Shown: piece by piece, positions 1 to 9,100 of the stretch
How the letters are laid out: every line of letters begins with the position of its first letter
Numbering within the stretch: the stretch's first letter is position 1
Assembly: GCA_902779645.1 (NCBI GenBank)
Contig: CACZCH010000005.1
Location: 38,125 to 102,124, forward strand
DNA from: an uncultured bacterium
GTDB lineage: Bacteria > Cyanobacteriota > Vampirovibrionia > Gastranaerophilales > Gastranaerophilaceae
Reading direction: 5' to 3'
Length of the DNA: 64,000 nucleotides
Translations under genes and position numbers: made by a program
The notes under the pieces: model-generated
What the model was told of the DNA's origin: nothing
Database searches by the model: none
The model's input: only the letters and a program-made list of their open reading frames with translations

Positions 1-729
1 CCCGCCGGACATCATTATATAAACAGGAAGATTTGCATTTTGAATGACTTCTGCCATGGCAACCGCTTGTAAAGTTGTTTTAAAGTCATCACTTCCACCG
101 CTCATTGGAACACCGTCAGCTTGAATGATTGTGGTATATGGTTCTCTTACGGATATCATCTCTTTTATTCTTTCAAGAACCTCTTTGTTTCCAAAGTTTT
201 CTCTGTCTATACAGATAGAGGCAAATTTAGGATTACATTCGTTTATTACTTTCCATTTGCGTGCTAAATCTTCTTTGTCATGCCCCATAATATGCAGTTC
301 TAAAAAATTTACCCCATTTTGCACCATGTAAGGTAATATCTCGCGGTAGTTAACATCTTTTTCTTCCATATAAATTGCATTTGCAGGGCATTTCCGCATG
401 CAAATACCACAGCCAATACATTTCTTTTCATTGATCATTATAGAGGATAACACAGCATCATTTGGACAATTCTGTAAACAATTTCCGCATTTTATACAAG
501 AAGGTTTTATTTTAGCTTTTGTTATATGTTTATCGCCTTTTATACCAATACTGACACAATATTGAAGGTCATTAATTCCAGCTAATTTACCTCCTTCTTT
601 TGCGGCTTCTAAAATCTCTTTTCTTGCGGATAAATCGAAAAGTTTGCAACCTGCAGAAGCGTACACAAAAACTAATCTTTTTACGCTTTCTGTATCTTCA
701 TTTCCTGCTCCGCAAACAAGTTTAAACAT
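1..729 (-). CDS. ldpA: LdpA-like 4Fe-4S protein, 3' end beyond window
   Basis: The start is ATG at 729 and the frame is open to base 1, giving the first 243 residues; the C-terminus is missing. The N-terminus (MFKLVCGAGNEDTESVKRL, then a segment with FVYASAGCKLFDLSA) follows the pattern of cyanobacterial LdpA, a redox-sensing protein that tunes the circadian clock period to light. Two ferredoxin-type clusters follow, CIKCGNCLQNCP and CIGCGICMRKCP, at about residues 80-120, then a TIM-barrel-like part. Its start codon touches the stop of the FtsL-like gene, so it is co-transcribed with rsmH. No clock or photosynthesis genes are visible, so the role is probably a general redox one. The family assignment is from memory of the motif pattern and is fairly strong. 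Confidence 0.75.
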   Translation of the reverse strand, partial: MFKLVCGAGNEDTESVKRLVFVYASAGCKLFDLSARKEILEAAKEGGKLAGINDLQYCVSIGIKGDKHITKAKIKPSCIKCGNCLQNCPNDAVLSSIMINEKKCIGCGICMRKCPANAIYMEEKDVNYREILPYMVQNGVNFLELHIMGHDKEDLARKWKVINECNPKFASICIDRENFGNKEVLERIKEMISVREPYTTIIQADGVPMSGGSDDFKTTLQAVAMAEVIQNANLPVYIMMSGG

Positions 730-1278
730 CTAAAAACCTATTGCATTATTAAACACTCTTCTTGTTGAAGTATTTTTGCCTGTGTTTTCTGTAGAAGCTT
801 GAACTTCTTGAGTTTCAATTACCTGTCCGGGTCTTTGAAGAAGATTGTTTTGTTGAAGAGTTTTATCTACATTATTGAAAGATTTAAGGCTGTCGAGCTT
901 GTTTTGTAATTCTTCGTTTTCGTTATTTAAAATTACTGTTTGACGACTCAAATCATTAAGCTTGATTTCACAGGATATAACAAAATAATAACTGATTACT
1001 ACAACTGCAACCAAGATACTTAAAATTATACAAAGCGACTTATTAACTCTTTTTATTGCCATATCTCTAACCAGCTTCTCCTTAGGGAAGTACCCTTCTA
1101 TTATACTATTATCGACTAATTTTTGCACGGATTTATCAACAAAAGATTTTCTGGCGATATTTTCGACATAAACATATTCGCGCTTAGTTTCACCGGACAA
1201 TTTTTTAATTAAATTATCCAAGCTCAACCTGCTGTTGCTTTTAGTATCTATTCTGTTTACTCTTACTTCTGCAACCAA
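730..1278 (-). CDS. FtsL-like cell division membrane protein
   Basis: This 182-residue protein has a cytoplasmic N-terminal half of about 75 residues, one transmembrane segment (residues about 82-105, LCIILSILVAVVVISYYFVI) and then a heptad-rich coiled coil (about 106-140) with a polar tail. That topology and its place directly after rsmH are those of FtsL, which joins FtsB/DivIC and FtsQ in the divisome. FtsL is too divergent to prove by motif. The long N-terminal cytoplasmic part is longer than in most FtsL proteins. The stop codon abuts the start of the LdpA-like gene. Confidence 0.6.
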   Translation of the reverse strand: MVAEVRVNRIDTKSNSRLSLDNLIKKLSGETKREYVYVENIARKSFVDKSVQKLVDNSIIEGYFPKEKLVRDMAIKRVNKSLCIILSILVAVVVISYYFVISCEIKLNDLSRQTVILNNENEELQNKLDSLKSFNNVDKTLQQNNLLQRPGQVIETQEVQASTENTGKNTSTRRVFNNAIGF

Positions 1279-1344
1279 AAGTAAATCTCCTCACTCCCAA
1301 AATGACCTAAAAATCCGTTTTTTAAAATGTATCTGCATTAACGT

Positions 1345-2271
1345 TTAGCGAATACATCTTGCAATTCTTAATTTAGCGCTCCTTGATGGCGGATTTTCTT
1401 TTAATTCAATCTCCCCCGCTGTAATAGGTTTTTTATTAACAAGCTCTATCCTTGGCGGTTCGCAGGTGCAAATCATATTGTTACATCTGCATTTTTGGCT
1501 TTCTCTCTTGAAGAATTGCTTAACTATTCTATCCTCCAAAGAATGAAAACTTATGACACTAATTATACCACCAACATCTATAATCTCCAATATATCATGC
1601 AATACATTCTTTACATTTTTTAACTCATTGTTAACCTCTATCCTAATAGCCTGAAACACTCTTGTAGCAGGGTGTATAGAAGACTTAATATGAGGAGTCG
1701 CTTTAACAATAATATCAGCCAATTCTTTCGTTGTTCCAATCGGTTTAATCCTTCTAATTTCCACAATCGATTTTGCAATCCGTTTTGAAAATCTTTCTTC
1801 TCCATATTCACTGAATATCCTTACTAAATCGTCCTCTTTATACGTATTTACTACATCATAAGCACTAAAATCAGAGCTCATGTCAAATCTCATATCAAGC
1901 GGAGCATCTTTAGAGAATGAAAAACCTCTTTCCTGTTTTGTCAGCTGATGATATGAAGCTCCCAAATCAAGAATAACACCGCCTGTAATTTTTTTTATTC
2001 CGAGTTTATCTAATTCTGATTTTATGTTTGTGTAAGAAGATTTTACTATTGTTAAGTTTTTGTAATCTTTTAATCTTTCTTTTGAATGAGCAATCGCTTC
2101 ATCGTCTATATCAAATGCAATCAGCTTTCCGTTTGGTTGAATGCGCTTGAGTATAAGTTCACTATGTCCTCCGCCTCCTAAAGTGCAATCAACGTAAACT
2201 TTTCCGTCTTGACACTCAAGTGCATCAACGGCTTCATTTAGCATTACAGTATAGTGCTTAAAATCGTCCAT
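1345..2271 (-). CDS. rsmH: 16S rRNA (cytosine1402-N4)-methyltransferase RsmH
   Basis: RsmH (MraW) uses S-adenosylmethionine to N4-methylate C1402 in the 16S rRNA decoding site. Family motifs are clear: HYTVMLNEAVDAL at the N-terminus, the SAM-binding DCTLGGGGHSE, LDLGASYHQL, RGFSF, PLDMRFD, and the C-terminal SFHSLEDRIVK and SRSAKLRIARCI. An upstream in-frame start at 2370 is rejected because that extension runs through a terminator hairpin at 2298-2319. Starting at 2271 gives 308 residues, the normal family length. The start has no ribosome binding site, and a -10-like TAAAAT lies only about 9 nt upstream, so the message may be leaderless. It heads the cluster rsmH, ftsL-like, ldpA. Confidence 0.95.
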   Translation of the reverse strand: MDDFKHYTVMLNEAVDALECQDGKVYVDCTLGGGGHSELILKRIQPNGKLIAFDIDDEAIAHSKERLKDYKNLTIVKSSYTNIKSELDKLGIKKITGGVILDLGASYHQLTKQERGFSFSKDAPLDMRFDMSSDFSAYDVVNTYKEDDLVRIFSEYGEERFSKRIAKSIVEIRRIKPIGTTKELADIIVKATPHIKSSIHPATRVFQAIRIEVNNELKNVKNVLHDILEIIDVGGIISVISFHSLEDRIVKQFFKRESQKCRCNNMICTCEPPRIELVNKKPITAGEIELKENPPSRSAKLRIARCIR

Positions 2272-2287
2272 AAGAAAAATTTTATCA

Positions 2288-2322
2288 TAAAATAAAAAAG
2301 GATAGCTTTTGCTATCCTTGTT
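2288..2322 (-). terminator. Rho-independent terminator of the 2357-2785 gene
   Basis: A 9-bp perfect stem, AAGGATAGC / GCTATCCTT, with a 4-nt loop at 2298-2319 is followed on the minus strand by a T-rich run. It separates the upstream coiled-coil gene from rsmH and decides the rsmH start. Confidence 0.85.
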
Positions 2323-2356
2323 TTTATATTCTCTCTTTCCGTGTCCTTTATAATTA

Positions 2357-2785
2357 CTAATTTGAACCATATTTGAAATCTTCTTGAATATTGCTTGAAA
2401 GCATTGATTTTAAAGATTCCATATATGCATTAATTTCTTCTAATTCTGCGCTGTCTGTTGTAATTTGTGCATCTAATTGAGTTTCCCAAGAATTTAATTC
2501 GTCCATTTGGTCTTGATATTTAGCTGTTATTTTATCAATTTCTGCTTCAAAATCAGGGATTTCAGTGTAATCTTTATATTTACCTTTGTATTCTTCATCT
2601 TCTTCGTATAAAGCTTTAAAGAATCTTCTTACTTCTTCTTCATCTTGTGCCTTGATAGAACGAGTATCTGCTTGTTTATATGCAGCCAAAGTTTTTTGAG
2701 TTTGAAGTTCTGAAATCTCAAGATTGATTTGGCTTTTTCTAAGCGTATAGCATAATAATGTTTCGTGTAAATTTGCGATTGCCAT
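2357..2785 (-). CDS. Unknown coiled-coil protein under the conserved promoter element
   Basis: I do not recognise this 142-residue protein. It is highly charged and predicted almost entirely helical: residues 15-60 and 85-125 have heptad-like spacing (SQINLEISELQTQ; DAQITTDSAELEEINAYMESL). There is no signal peptide or membrane segment. It is monocistronic, with a terminator behind it and a copy of the ACTTTATATATATGTAAG promoter core about 25 nt upstream of the start. The composition suggests a structural or secreted helical protein rather than an enzyme. Confidence 0.7.
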   Translation of the reverse strand: MAIANLHETLLCYTLRKSQINLEISELQTQKTLAAYKQADTRSIKAQDEEEVRRFFKALYEEDEEYKGKYKDYTEIPDFEAEIDKITAKYQDQMDELNSWETQLDAQITTDSAELEEINAYMESLKSMLSSNIQEDFKYGSN

Positions 2786-2802
2786 CTTCGTTCACCATTT
2801 TT

Positions 2803-2880
2803 AAATCTTACATATATATAAAGTATTTAAAAAATATTGAATTTCACGCTTTAAATTATTTGTTACAAAACTTTACAAAG
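2803..2880 (-). promoter_or_regulatory. Conserved promoter core, weaker upstream box, TTACA boxes
   Basis: On the minus strand the core ACTTTATATATATGTAAG lies at 2807-2824, identical to the copies at 53277 and 63935. The box 12 nt upstream reads TGAAATTCAA instead of GGCAATTTCT. GTTACA and TTTACA boxes stand at 2861-2880. Confidence 0.6.
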
Positions 2881-2981
2881 TTTATAAATCGATTATTAAA
2901 CCTATTGTCCTAATATGTCGTAGACTGCATGTAAAATAAAAATGTTAAAGGAAATCCGACAATTAGAGAAAAGAGGACAAT

Positions 2982-3131
2982 ATGATTTTTGCAATTATTT
3001 TAATTTTACTTATTATGAATACTATTAATAAAACACTTAAAGTTTTAGAACATCAACAGCAGGTTCTTTGTTATGATATGTATGTTTTAAACAAAAAGAT
3101 TAACGAAGAAGAAAAAAGAATTCTTTTATAA
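2982..3131 (+). CDS. Small membrane protein, 49 residues
   Basis: An ATG at 2982 is preceded by a good ribosome binding site (AGAGGA, 5 nt away). The product has a hydrophobic N-terminus (FAIILILLIM), then a polar helix with EHQQQ and KKINEEEKR, ending at 3131. This is the layout of a small single-span membrane protein with a cytoplasmic helical tail. It stands alone between two regulated transcription units. Nothing identifies its function; coding is supported by the ribosome binding site and topology only. Confidence 0.5.
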   Translation: MIFAIILILLIMNTINKTLKVLEHQQQVLCYDMYVLNKKINEEEKRILL

Positions 3132-3148
3132 ATAAATATTTAATTTTT

Positions 3149-3220
3149 GTAACAATTTTGATAAATAACCTTTTTTTATGGCAATTTTCCCTTAAAAAAA
3201 TACTTTAAATAAGTATATAG
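3149..3220 (+). promoter_or_regulatory. Conserved promoter element upstream of the HD-GYP pair
   Basis: TGTAACAATT at 3149-3158, GGCAATTTTC at 3180-3189, exactly 12 nt, then ACTTTAAATAAGTATATAGG from 3202. The layout and spacing match the copies at 13019, 53232 and 63977, with a less conserved downstream half. Confidence 0.65.
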
Positions 3221-3235
3221 GAAAATTAGCTTTAG

Positions 3236-3514
3236 ATGACATTAATCAACCTTACTAACATATTTGTACAGCAGCTGTCTGCTGCGCTCCCCAAATCGCA
3301 AGTCAATTTCAAGGGTGCGAAAGTAAACCTTTTTGAGTCCGGTACTCAAACGCACGAAAGTGACAAATTCACAACAAATCCATTTGGTGCGGATTTTACA
3401 AGTAAGGCTAAAATAGAACAATTAGCAAAATCTAACCCAAGAATTATGGCAATTTTGAAAGAGAATAATTTGCCATTAAATGTTAATATGGACGTTTTAG
3501 AGGATATGAGATGA
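3236..3514 (+). CDS. N-terminal piece of a split HD-GYP-like protein
   Basis: This encodes 92 residues. A short leader is followed by the lineage motif QVNFKGAK (residues 22-29) and a polar linker ending MDVLEDMR. The stop overlaps the next start as ATGA at 3511-3514. The end of this ORF and the beginning of the next join logically into one protein, a variable tagged N-terminus followed by an HD domain. It is therefore either a translationally coupled pair or a single gene broken by a one-base change. It has no enzymatic motif of its own. Confidence 0.6.
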   Translation: MTLINLTNIFVQQLSAALPKSQVNFKGAKVNLFESGTQTHESDKFTTNPFGADFTSKAKIEQLAKSNPRIMAILKENNLPLNVNMDVLEDMR

Positions 3515-4011
3515 CACATCATCTTACAACAACAAGAGTAATCGCAGCTAAAATATATTCAGCTTTACCTCCCGAATTAAAAAAGGAAGTAAATCTTTCT
3601 GACCTTCAGCAGGCTGCAATGCTTCATGACTATGGAAAGGTTCTTATACCAAAAGAAATCTTAAATAAAAAAGGTACACTTACTCAGGAAGAAAAGAAAA
3701 TTATGGAGCTGCACTCCGAACTCGGATATGAACTGCTGAAAGGACAAGGTGTAAATGAAAGTGTCTTAAATCTGATAAAATACCACCATCAAAAACCTGA
3801 CGGAAGCGGTTATCCGGCAATTAATAATGATTATGAACACAATCTAAGCACAGAAATTCTTGAAGCTGCTGACATGTATTCTGCCCTAACTGAAGAAAGA
3901 GCTTACCACAAAGCCTGCACAAAAGAAGAAGCTTTAGAAATAATTCTTAAAGAAACTGAAAAAGGAGTTATATCACAGACTGTTTTTGATGCTCTAAAAA
4001 AATGCGTATAA
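3511..4011 (+). CDS. HD-GYP-type phosphohydrolase domain protein
   Basis: These 166 residues carry an HD-GYP-like metal-dependent phosphohydrolase, the fold that degrades cyclic di-GMP. Visible signatures are AAMLHDYGKVLIPKEILNKKGTLTQEE (HD pair and following loop), HSELGYELL, IKYHHQKPDGSGYPA (the GYP motif) and EILEAADMYSALTEERAYHKA. The catalytic HD and the GYP triplet are both intact. The first helix of the domain starts almost at residue 1, shorter than usual, because the upstream part lies in the overlapping ORF before it. There is no receiver or PAS domain. Cyclic di-GMP as substrate is inferred from the family. Confidence 0.85.
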   Translation: MTHHLTTTRVIAAKIYSALPPELKKEVNLSDLQQAAMLHDYGKVLIPKEILNKKGTLTQEEKKIMELHSELGYELLKGQGVNESVLNLIKYHHQKPDGSGYPAINNDYEHNLSTEILEAADMYSALTEERAYHKACTKEEALEIILKETEKGVISQTVFDALKKCV

Positions 4012-4014
4012 GTT

Positions 4015-5031
4015 TTATTTACAAACCGTACTCTTAATAAGAATATCTTCGCCGATTTTTTCAACAGAATATATTTTTAAATCTTTTGCTTTTGATATCT
4101 TGTTTATACTATCTCCGTCAAAACAAGACTTCCCTCCATTGTCATTCAGAATTTTCGGAGCAACAAATTGATAAACTTCATCCACAAGGTTTTCTTTAAG
4201 CATTGAACCTGCAAGAGTTCCACCGCATTCAACGAAAACTGTACAAATACCTTTTTTGTATAGTTCACTTAAAACATATTTTAAATCAAGCTTTTCATCT
4301 TTTAAGGGAGAATTGTCTTTCGTTGAGATATAAACTTCACCCTGTTTTAGAATATTGGAATTTTTAGGGATTCTTCCGTTTTTATCCAATATGCATTTAA
4401 ACTTATGCTTCATTGTAGGATTATCAGCGATAACAGTATTTGAACTTGTCATAATACAATCAAATTCTTTTCGCATTTTATAAACTTTTTTTCTGGCTTC
4501 TTCAGAGGTTATCCATTTAGAATCGCCCGTTTTGGTTGAAATCTTACCATCCATTGTTGTTGCTGTTTTTAAAACAACATACGGAAGTTTTTGGGTCATA
4601 TTTTTTATAAAAACACGGTTTAAAAATTCAGCTTCACTTACAAGAACTCCTGTCACAACTTCGATTCCTGCATCTTTAAGCTTTGATATACCGTCGACTT
4701 TTGGATTAATATCCTTCATTCCTATAACAACTTTTTTAATCTTATGCTCAATTATCAAATCAGTGCAAGGCGGTGTTTTACCGTAATGAGAGCAGGGTTC
4801 AAGATTCACATACAAAGTACCGCCTTCAGCTTCGCCATTTTTTAGTTTCAAAAGTGCATCGCGTTCAGCGTGATTTTCACCGTACTTGTGGTGATAACCT
4901 TTTGAAACGACTTTGCCGTTTTTATCCAAAACAACGCACCCGACAAGCGGATTCGGTGCAACTTGACCCTTGCCTTTTCGGGCAAGCTTAAAACACTCTT
5001 TCATGTATTTTTCATCAATTTTATTTTGCAT
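4015..5031 (-). CDS. ribD: Bifunctional riboflavin deaminase/reductase RibD
   Basis: RibD deaminates and then reduces the pyrimidine intermediate of riboflavin synthesis. The N-terminal cytidine-deaminase-like domain has the zinc site HAERDAL and EPCSHYGKTPPCT (about residues 50-90) with NPLVGCVV before it. The C-terminal reductase domain starts near residue 148 (LPYVVLKTATTMDGKIST, then SKWITSEEAR) and ends with VECGGTLAGSMLKENLVDEVYQFVAPKILN. Length (338) is normal. No other rib gene and no FMN riboswitch is present. It lies just downstream of the toxin-antitoxin-like locus and has TATAAA close to its start. Confidence 0.95.
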   Translation of the reverse strand: MQNKIDEKYMKECFKLARKGKGQVAPNPLVGCVVLDKNGKVVSKGYHHKYGENHAERDALLKLKNGEAEGGTLYVNLEPCSHYGKTPPCTDLIIEHKIKKVVIGMKDINPKVDGISKLKDAGIEVVTGVLVSEAEFLNRVFIKNMTQKLPYVVLKTATTMDGKISTKTGDSKWITSEEARKKVYKMRKEFDCIMTSSNTVIADNPTMKHKFKCILDKNGRIPKNSNILKQGEVYISTKDNSPLKDEKLDLKYVLSELYKKGICTVFVECGGTLAGSMLKENLVDEVYQFVAPKILNDNGGKSCFDGDSINKISKAKDLKIYSVEKIGEDILIKSTVCK

Positions 5032-5071
5032 TTTATACTTGAAAAATTTTTAAAATAAGTTAAAATAAGTA

Positions 5072-5166
5072 TACAGGCAAGGGTGACGTAAACACCCATA
5101 CCTGCGCTCTAATTAAAGAGCTGTGGTGATGAGAACTAATACTATAATAAGTATTAGTTCTTTTTC
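5072..5166 (+). ncRNA. Candidate antisense antitoxin RNA
   Basis: A plus-strand promoter (TTGAAA at 5039, 16 nt, TAAAAT at 5061) predicts a start near 5072. The transcript would form three hairpins: CAGG/CCTG enclosing GGGTG/CACCC (5074-5104), GCTCT/AGAGC (5106-5121) and a strong terminator, GAACTAATACT/AGTATTAGTTC plus TTTTT (5133-5165). It overlaps the whole 3' two-thirds of the small ORF on the other strand, as antitoxin RNAs of type I systems do. This is inference from layout. Confidence 0.55.
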
Positions 5167-5184
5167 GTTGATTTCAACTAACAT
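5113..5184 (-). CDS. Candidate type I toxin, 23-residue hydrophobic peptide
   Basis: ATG at 5184 is preceded by a near-perfect Shine-Dalgarno (AAGGAGGTGAAA). The peptide has a short charged head (VEINEKE) and a membrane-spanning stretch LILIIVLVLITTAL, then TAA. A minus-strand promoter (TTGATT 5323-5318, 17 nt, TAAAAT 5300-5295) gives a long structured 5' leader of about 100 nt. An opposing RNA with its own terminator overlaps the ORF. Size and hydrophobicity resemble Ibs and other type I toxins, and the convergent layout resembles the par locus. It could instead be a leader peptide for ribD, but nothing links its sequence to flavin. Confidence 0.55.
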   Translation of the reverse strand: MLVEINEKELILIIVLVLITTAL

Positions 5185-5294
5185 TTTCACCTCCTTTCTG
5201 TTAGTGAAAAGCTTCGTTGAAATGCCTTTTAAAGCAGGATAAATACCATATTTACCCTCTTTTGCCTGTATTCTTTTTTCAATGTTTTGAACTT

Positions 5295-5323
5295 ATTTTA
5301 TCAAATTTTTAACTTTTAATCAA
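5295..5323 (-). promoter_or_regulatory. Promoter of the small hydrophobic peptide
   Basis: TTGATT and TAAAAT are separated by 17 nt. The predicted start is near 5288, leaving a leader that begins with the ATACAGGCAA sequence also found at the 5' end of the opposing RNA. Confidence 0.6.
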
Positions 5324-5344
5324 TATATTTTCATATTTTAAAAA

Positions 5345-6163
5345 TTATAAAGACAGATAATATTCTTTCATCAGCTTCGCATCGTCTTCGATATTAGGAC
5401 TTTCGCATACAATTGCACCTTTGATATTAAAATCTTTGAAAGCTTTGAGTAAATCCTTATAATTCATATCGGATTCTTCCAGATTAAGATGTTTTTTCTC
5501 TCCTTTCGGACCGTAGTCTATACCTGCAATATGGGCGTGAAAATTATCCAATGCAACTTGTCCGAGTTCATTACCTATTGTTTCAAATATATGACAGAAA
5601 TCGCTATATTCATTTACCCCACCGTTGTAGCGGGCATGAAGATGTGAAAAATCAACACAAGGAAGGACTGTTTCAAATTCTTTTGATAGTCTTATTATCT
5701 CTTCTAAATCTCCCCACTGAGTAGCTTTACCTGTCGTTTCGGGACGAATCCAAATTTTGTTATTTACCTTACTCAATTCATTTGTAATAATCTCAATTTG
5801 GCTTCTTATCTGATTATAAACGCTTTCTTTATCCATACCGAGATAAAAACCTGCGTGAAAAGTTATACTGTATCCGCCAAGCTCCTGCGCTGTTTGAGCT
5901 GTTTCAATTATGCGCATTATGCTCGCTTCTATCTTATCTTCTTCTCTTGAGTTCAGATTAACGTAAAAAGGGCCGTGTGCAGTAATTACTTTATTGGCTT
6001 TTTTAACCGCTTCTCTGCTTTTATCGCTAATTCTGACTCCGCGTACAAACTCAAGCTCTAGCCCGTCCAGATTCATATCGTCCAAGATTTTAAAACCTGC
6101 TTCATATCCTTTATTCCCCGCTCTTAAAGGAACACCTGCCGTTATAAAATTTAATTTTTCCAC
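5345..6163 (-). CDS. Endonuclease IV-like TIM-barrel protein
   Basis: This 272-residue protein belongs to the AP endonuclease family 2 / xylose isomerase-like barrel. Metal ligands characteristic of endonuclease IV are recognisable in order: ITAHGPFYVNL, FHAGFYLG, RPETTGK, CVDFSHLHAR, FHAHIAGI, KKHLNLEE and CESPN. The bacterial DRH triad is here KKH, as in archaeal-type deoxyribonuclease IV, so one metal ligand differs. The likely role is incision at abasic sites in base excision repair. It lies 11 nt after the AsmA-like gene and probably shares its transcript. A sugar isomerase is the main alternative, but the ligand set favours the nuclease. Confidence 0.75.
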   Translation of the reverse strand: MEKLNFITAGVPLRAGNKGYEAGFKILDDMNLDGLELEFVRGVRISDKSREAVKKANKVITAHGPFYVNLNSREEDKIEASIMRIIETAQTAQELGGYSITFHAGFYLGMDKESVYNQIRSQIEIITNELSKVNNKIWIRPETTGKATQWGDLEEIIRLSKEFETVLPCVDFSHLHARYNGGVNEYSDFCHIFETIGNELGQVALDNFHAHIAGIDYGPKGEKKHLNLEESDMNYKDLLKAFKDFNIKGAIVCESPNIEDDAKLMKEYYLSL

Positions 6164-6174
6164 TATCCCTTCCC

Positions 6175-9100
6175 TTATTCTTCAGAAACTTCTTTCGCAT
6201 CAGAAGTTATTTCTGTTTTAGCTTCGTCTTTTACTTTTTTATCTTTTTTATCAAATATGTGTCTGACCTTGTATTTAAGCGTTTTCTTCTCAGCTTCTAG
6301 AGCTTTTGCCTCTGCAATTGCTTCTTCTATTGTAGCCGCAGTTGAACCTTCAATTTCTTCCGGCAGAGAATTTACAAATTCTAACGCTTCATCGTATTCT
6401 GTTTTAGAAGACAACCATTTAAATGATTTTACAAGAGTTAAAGGTTTTGCAGCATCACCTCTTACCTTAAGCTGGAATTTAGCAGCACCTGAATCTACAT
6501 AACTATTTTCAAATGCTGGCAAGGTTGCTAGTTCGTCTTCAGGTACAACTTCACAGAAAAGAGAGAACGCTTTTGCTGTTACAACATTCATACTTGCAGC
6601 ACTGTTCATAAGGTTAATCGGATTAATTGCATTCAAAGGTCCTAATACTTTTGATATTATTGAGGACATTTTTGCTCTGACTTTCATATCAGCATAATTT
6701 CTAACTATGTCAAAATCACCGAAAATATGAAGTGTTAAAACATTACCTAATGATGTAATCGGATCTATATGGCAAACTCCGCCATCCATATTCAAATGTC
6801 CGATAAGTTCCGAAAAATGCGTTGTATCAATAGAAGTAAGTGAATTAATGATTCCGCCTAAAGCTGTTTGGAAGAATTGAGATTCACGAATGTTTTCCGC
6901 AATAATAAGATTTTCAATCTTACCGAAAGGTCCGAATTGTCCGTTTGTTACAACAAAATTGATATCACCGTTAATACCCTTCATTTGTTCTTCAGGAGTT
7001 TTAGCATTACCATCAATTGAAAGTTTCGCATCAAACTTAGCAGTACCTGAAAGCATATCTTTCATTCCTGCTCCGTCAAGCATAGCTTTCGCAACATTAA
7101 TCCCTTCACCTTTCAAATCTACATTGACAAGCATTTTTACAAGGTCAACAAAAATATCACCATTAACTCGACCGTTAAATATATTTGTTCTTAACCATCG
7201 TAATCCAAGTATATTCTTTCTTAAAGCCATTCTTGCCGTTGTATTTGCAACAACAATATTTCCTGTTTGTATTCTGCGCATATTAATTGTTCCGCTCTGG
7301 ATCGCCAACGGAATATCTGTCTGCTGAGCTGTTGATTTAGATTGACCAGCAGACTGAGCAGGTATATATTTCATCGCTAAATCAACAACCTTAAGCATTT
7401 TTTCCAAAACTATATTATTTGAGTTTACATTCACTCCGCTCAAATTAAGAATTTGGTTCGGATTCATATCAATATCACCGTTTGCGCTGATATCTGAACC
7501 GTTTAGTAATATATTTCTAATATCAAAACCTAATGTATGACCTTTAAAATCCAATTGGATATTATCAACAGAAGTCAATAATTCAGGGATTTTTATGTCT
7601 CTGATACTTACTCCGCCTCTTATAATAGGATTTGATGTAGAACCGTAAACAAATATACGTCCCTTATCTCTTACGAAAGAAGATTTCGGGAATGCATAAA
7701 TTCTTCCGCTCACAATTTTTGGTAAATTAATTTTAAGAAGGTTAATTCTATCGCCGACAATTGTACCATCAATATCCAAGACGTCATCAAGGTTTACAAT
7801 CTCATTACCTTTTTCATCAACAGTAACGGTTCTGATATAAAGACCTGTTTTTTTAATTTTTATTCTTCCCGGTTTTAAGTCAACAACAGCTTGTAAAGCA
7901 GTTTGTTTTCCGCCAAGCTCGGTTAAATCAACAGGTGTAATAAAGTTATCCTTGTCAGCAAGAGCTTGTGCTAAAACGGTTTGTTTTTTCTTATTACCAT
8001 AGATAGTTAACTTGACAGGTACTGAACCTTGAGAATGTATAAACGGTTTATATTCTCTCCCAATTAACTTTATTAAATCATCGGTTGAAATATTACCGCT
8101 TGAATTAAGCTCGATACTTTTTAACTTTTCATAATCTAATATCGTACCTGAAAATTTGATTTCTGATTTATCATTAAATAAAATTTTATTTTCGGGGATT
8201 AATAAATTCTTTCCGCCGACTCCGACAGCTAAAGCAGGGATACGAATTGAAGATGAAGTTTGAGGAAGTATAAATACTAAATTCTTGTTATCAATATGAC
8301 CTGATAATGCTTGATGTTTAGCTTCAAAGCTAACTTCTCCTGATAAATCTTCATTCTTTAAATTGAAAGTGTTTTTAACATCAGCCAAATCCAAACTCTT
8401 CAAATCGAATGTTGCATTAGTAACAGCTTCTTTTAATTTCCCTTTTATAACCGCATCAAGAGTTATATCTCCGGAGCGGAAGTTATACGCTTGTCTTAAA
8501 TTTCTTGGTGCAAAAGCTTTAAATAAAGAAGGAAGCGGTAAGCTTTCTGTCTTAATCACAATGTTTGCAACTGATTTTTCATTAATACTTCCGTCAAAAG
8601 TAACTTTTGAATGATTAACAAACAAGCTTGATTTTTCAAACACCAGAACATTGTTATCCAGCAAGGCATTTATATTTGCTCCTGATATAACTTGCCCCAA
8701 GTTTCTTACAGCTAATCCGCCATTTTGAATTTTTATAAATCCGTTTGATTTAAGCTTCTTAAAGTTTGTTTTTATATAACAATCGGCAACAGCAGAACCT
8801 TCTGCTTTAAATTGACCAAATTCGTTTGGAATACGCAAAGAATCCAAGAATGCTTTTCCTAAAATCAACATGTCATTGAATTGAATTTTAGCGGTTTTAA
8901 TGTTCATATTAAGCCAAGGACGCTTACTGTAATTTAATTTACCAAAAAGCTGAATATTTTTTTCGGAAGCAGGATAAATATTTGTGTCTAAATCAACAGT
9001 ATGTTCAAAAGTTTTGATATGAACATAGCTTTCGGGGAGTTGAAGATGCGATACATTTAAAGTAACTCCATCAATATTCAAATGTCCGAAAGATGTAATA

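Noticed and set aside
2272..2370. Upstream extension of rsmH to 2370
   Set aside because: It spans a perfect terminator hairpin and overlaps the previous gene; the family N-terminus begins at 2271.
5032..5200. FMN riboswitch upstream of ribD
   Set aside because: None of the conserved FMN element blocks is present; the structure is explained by the convergent RNA locus.
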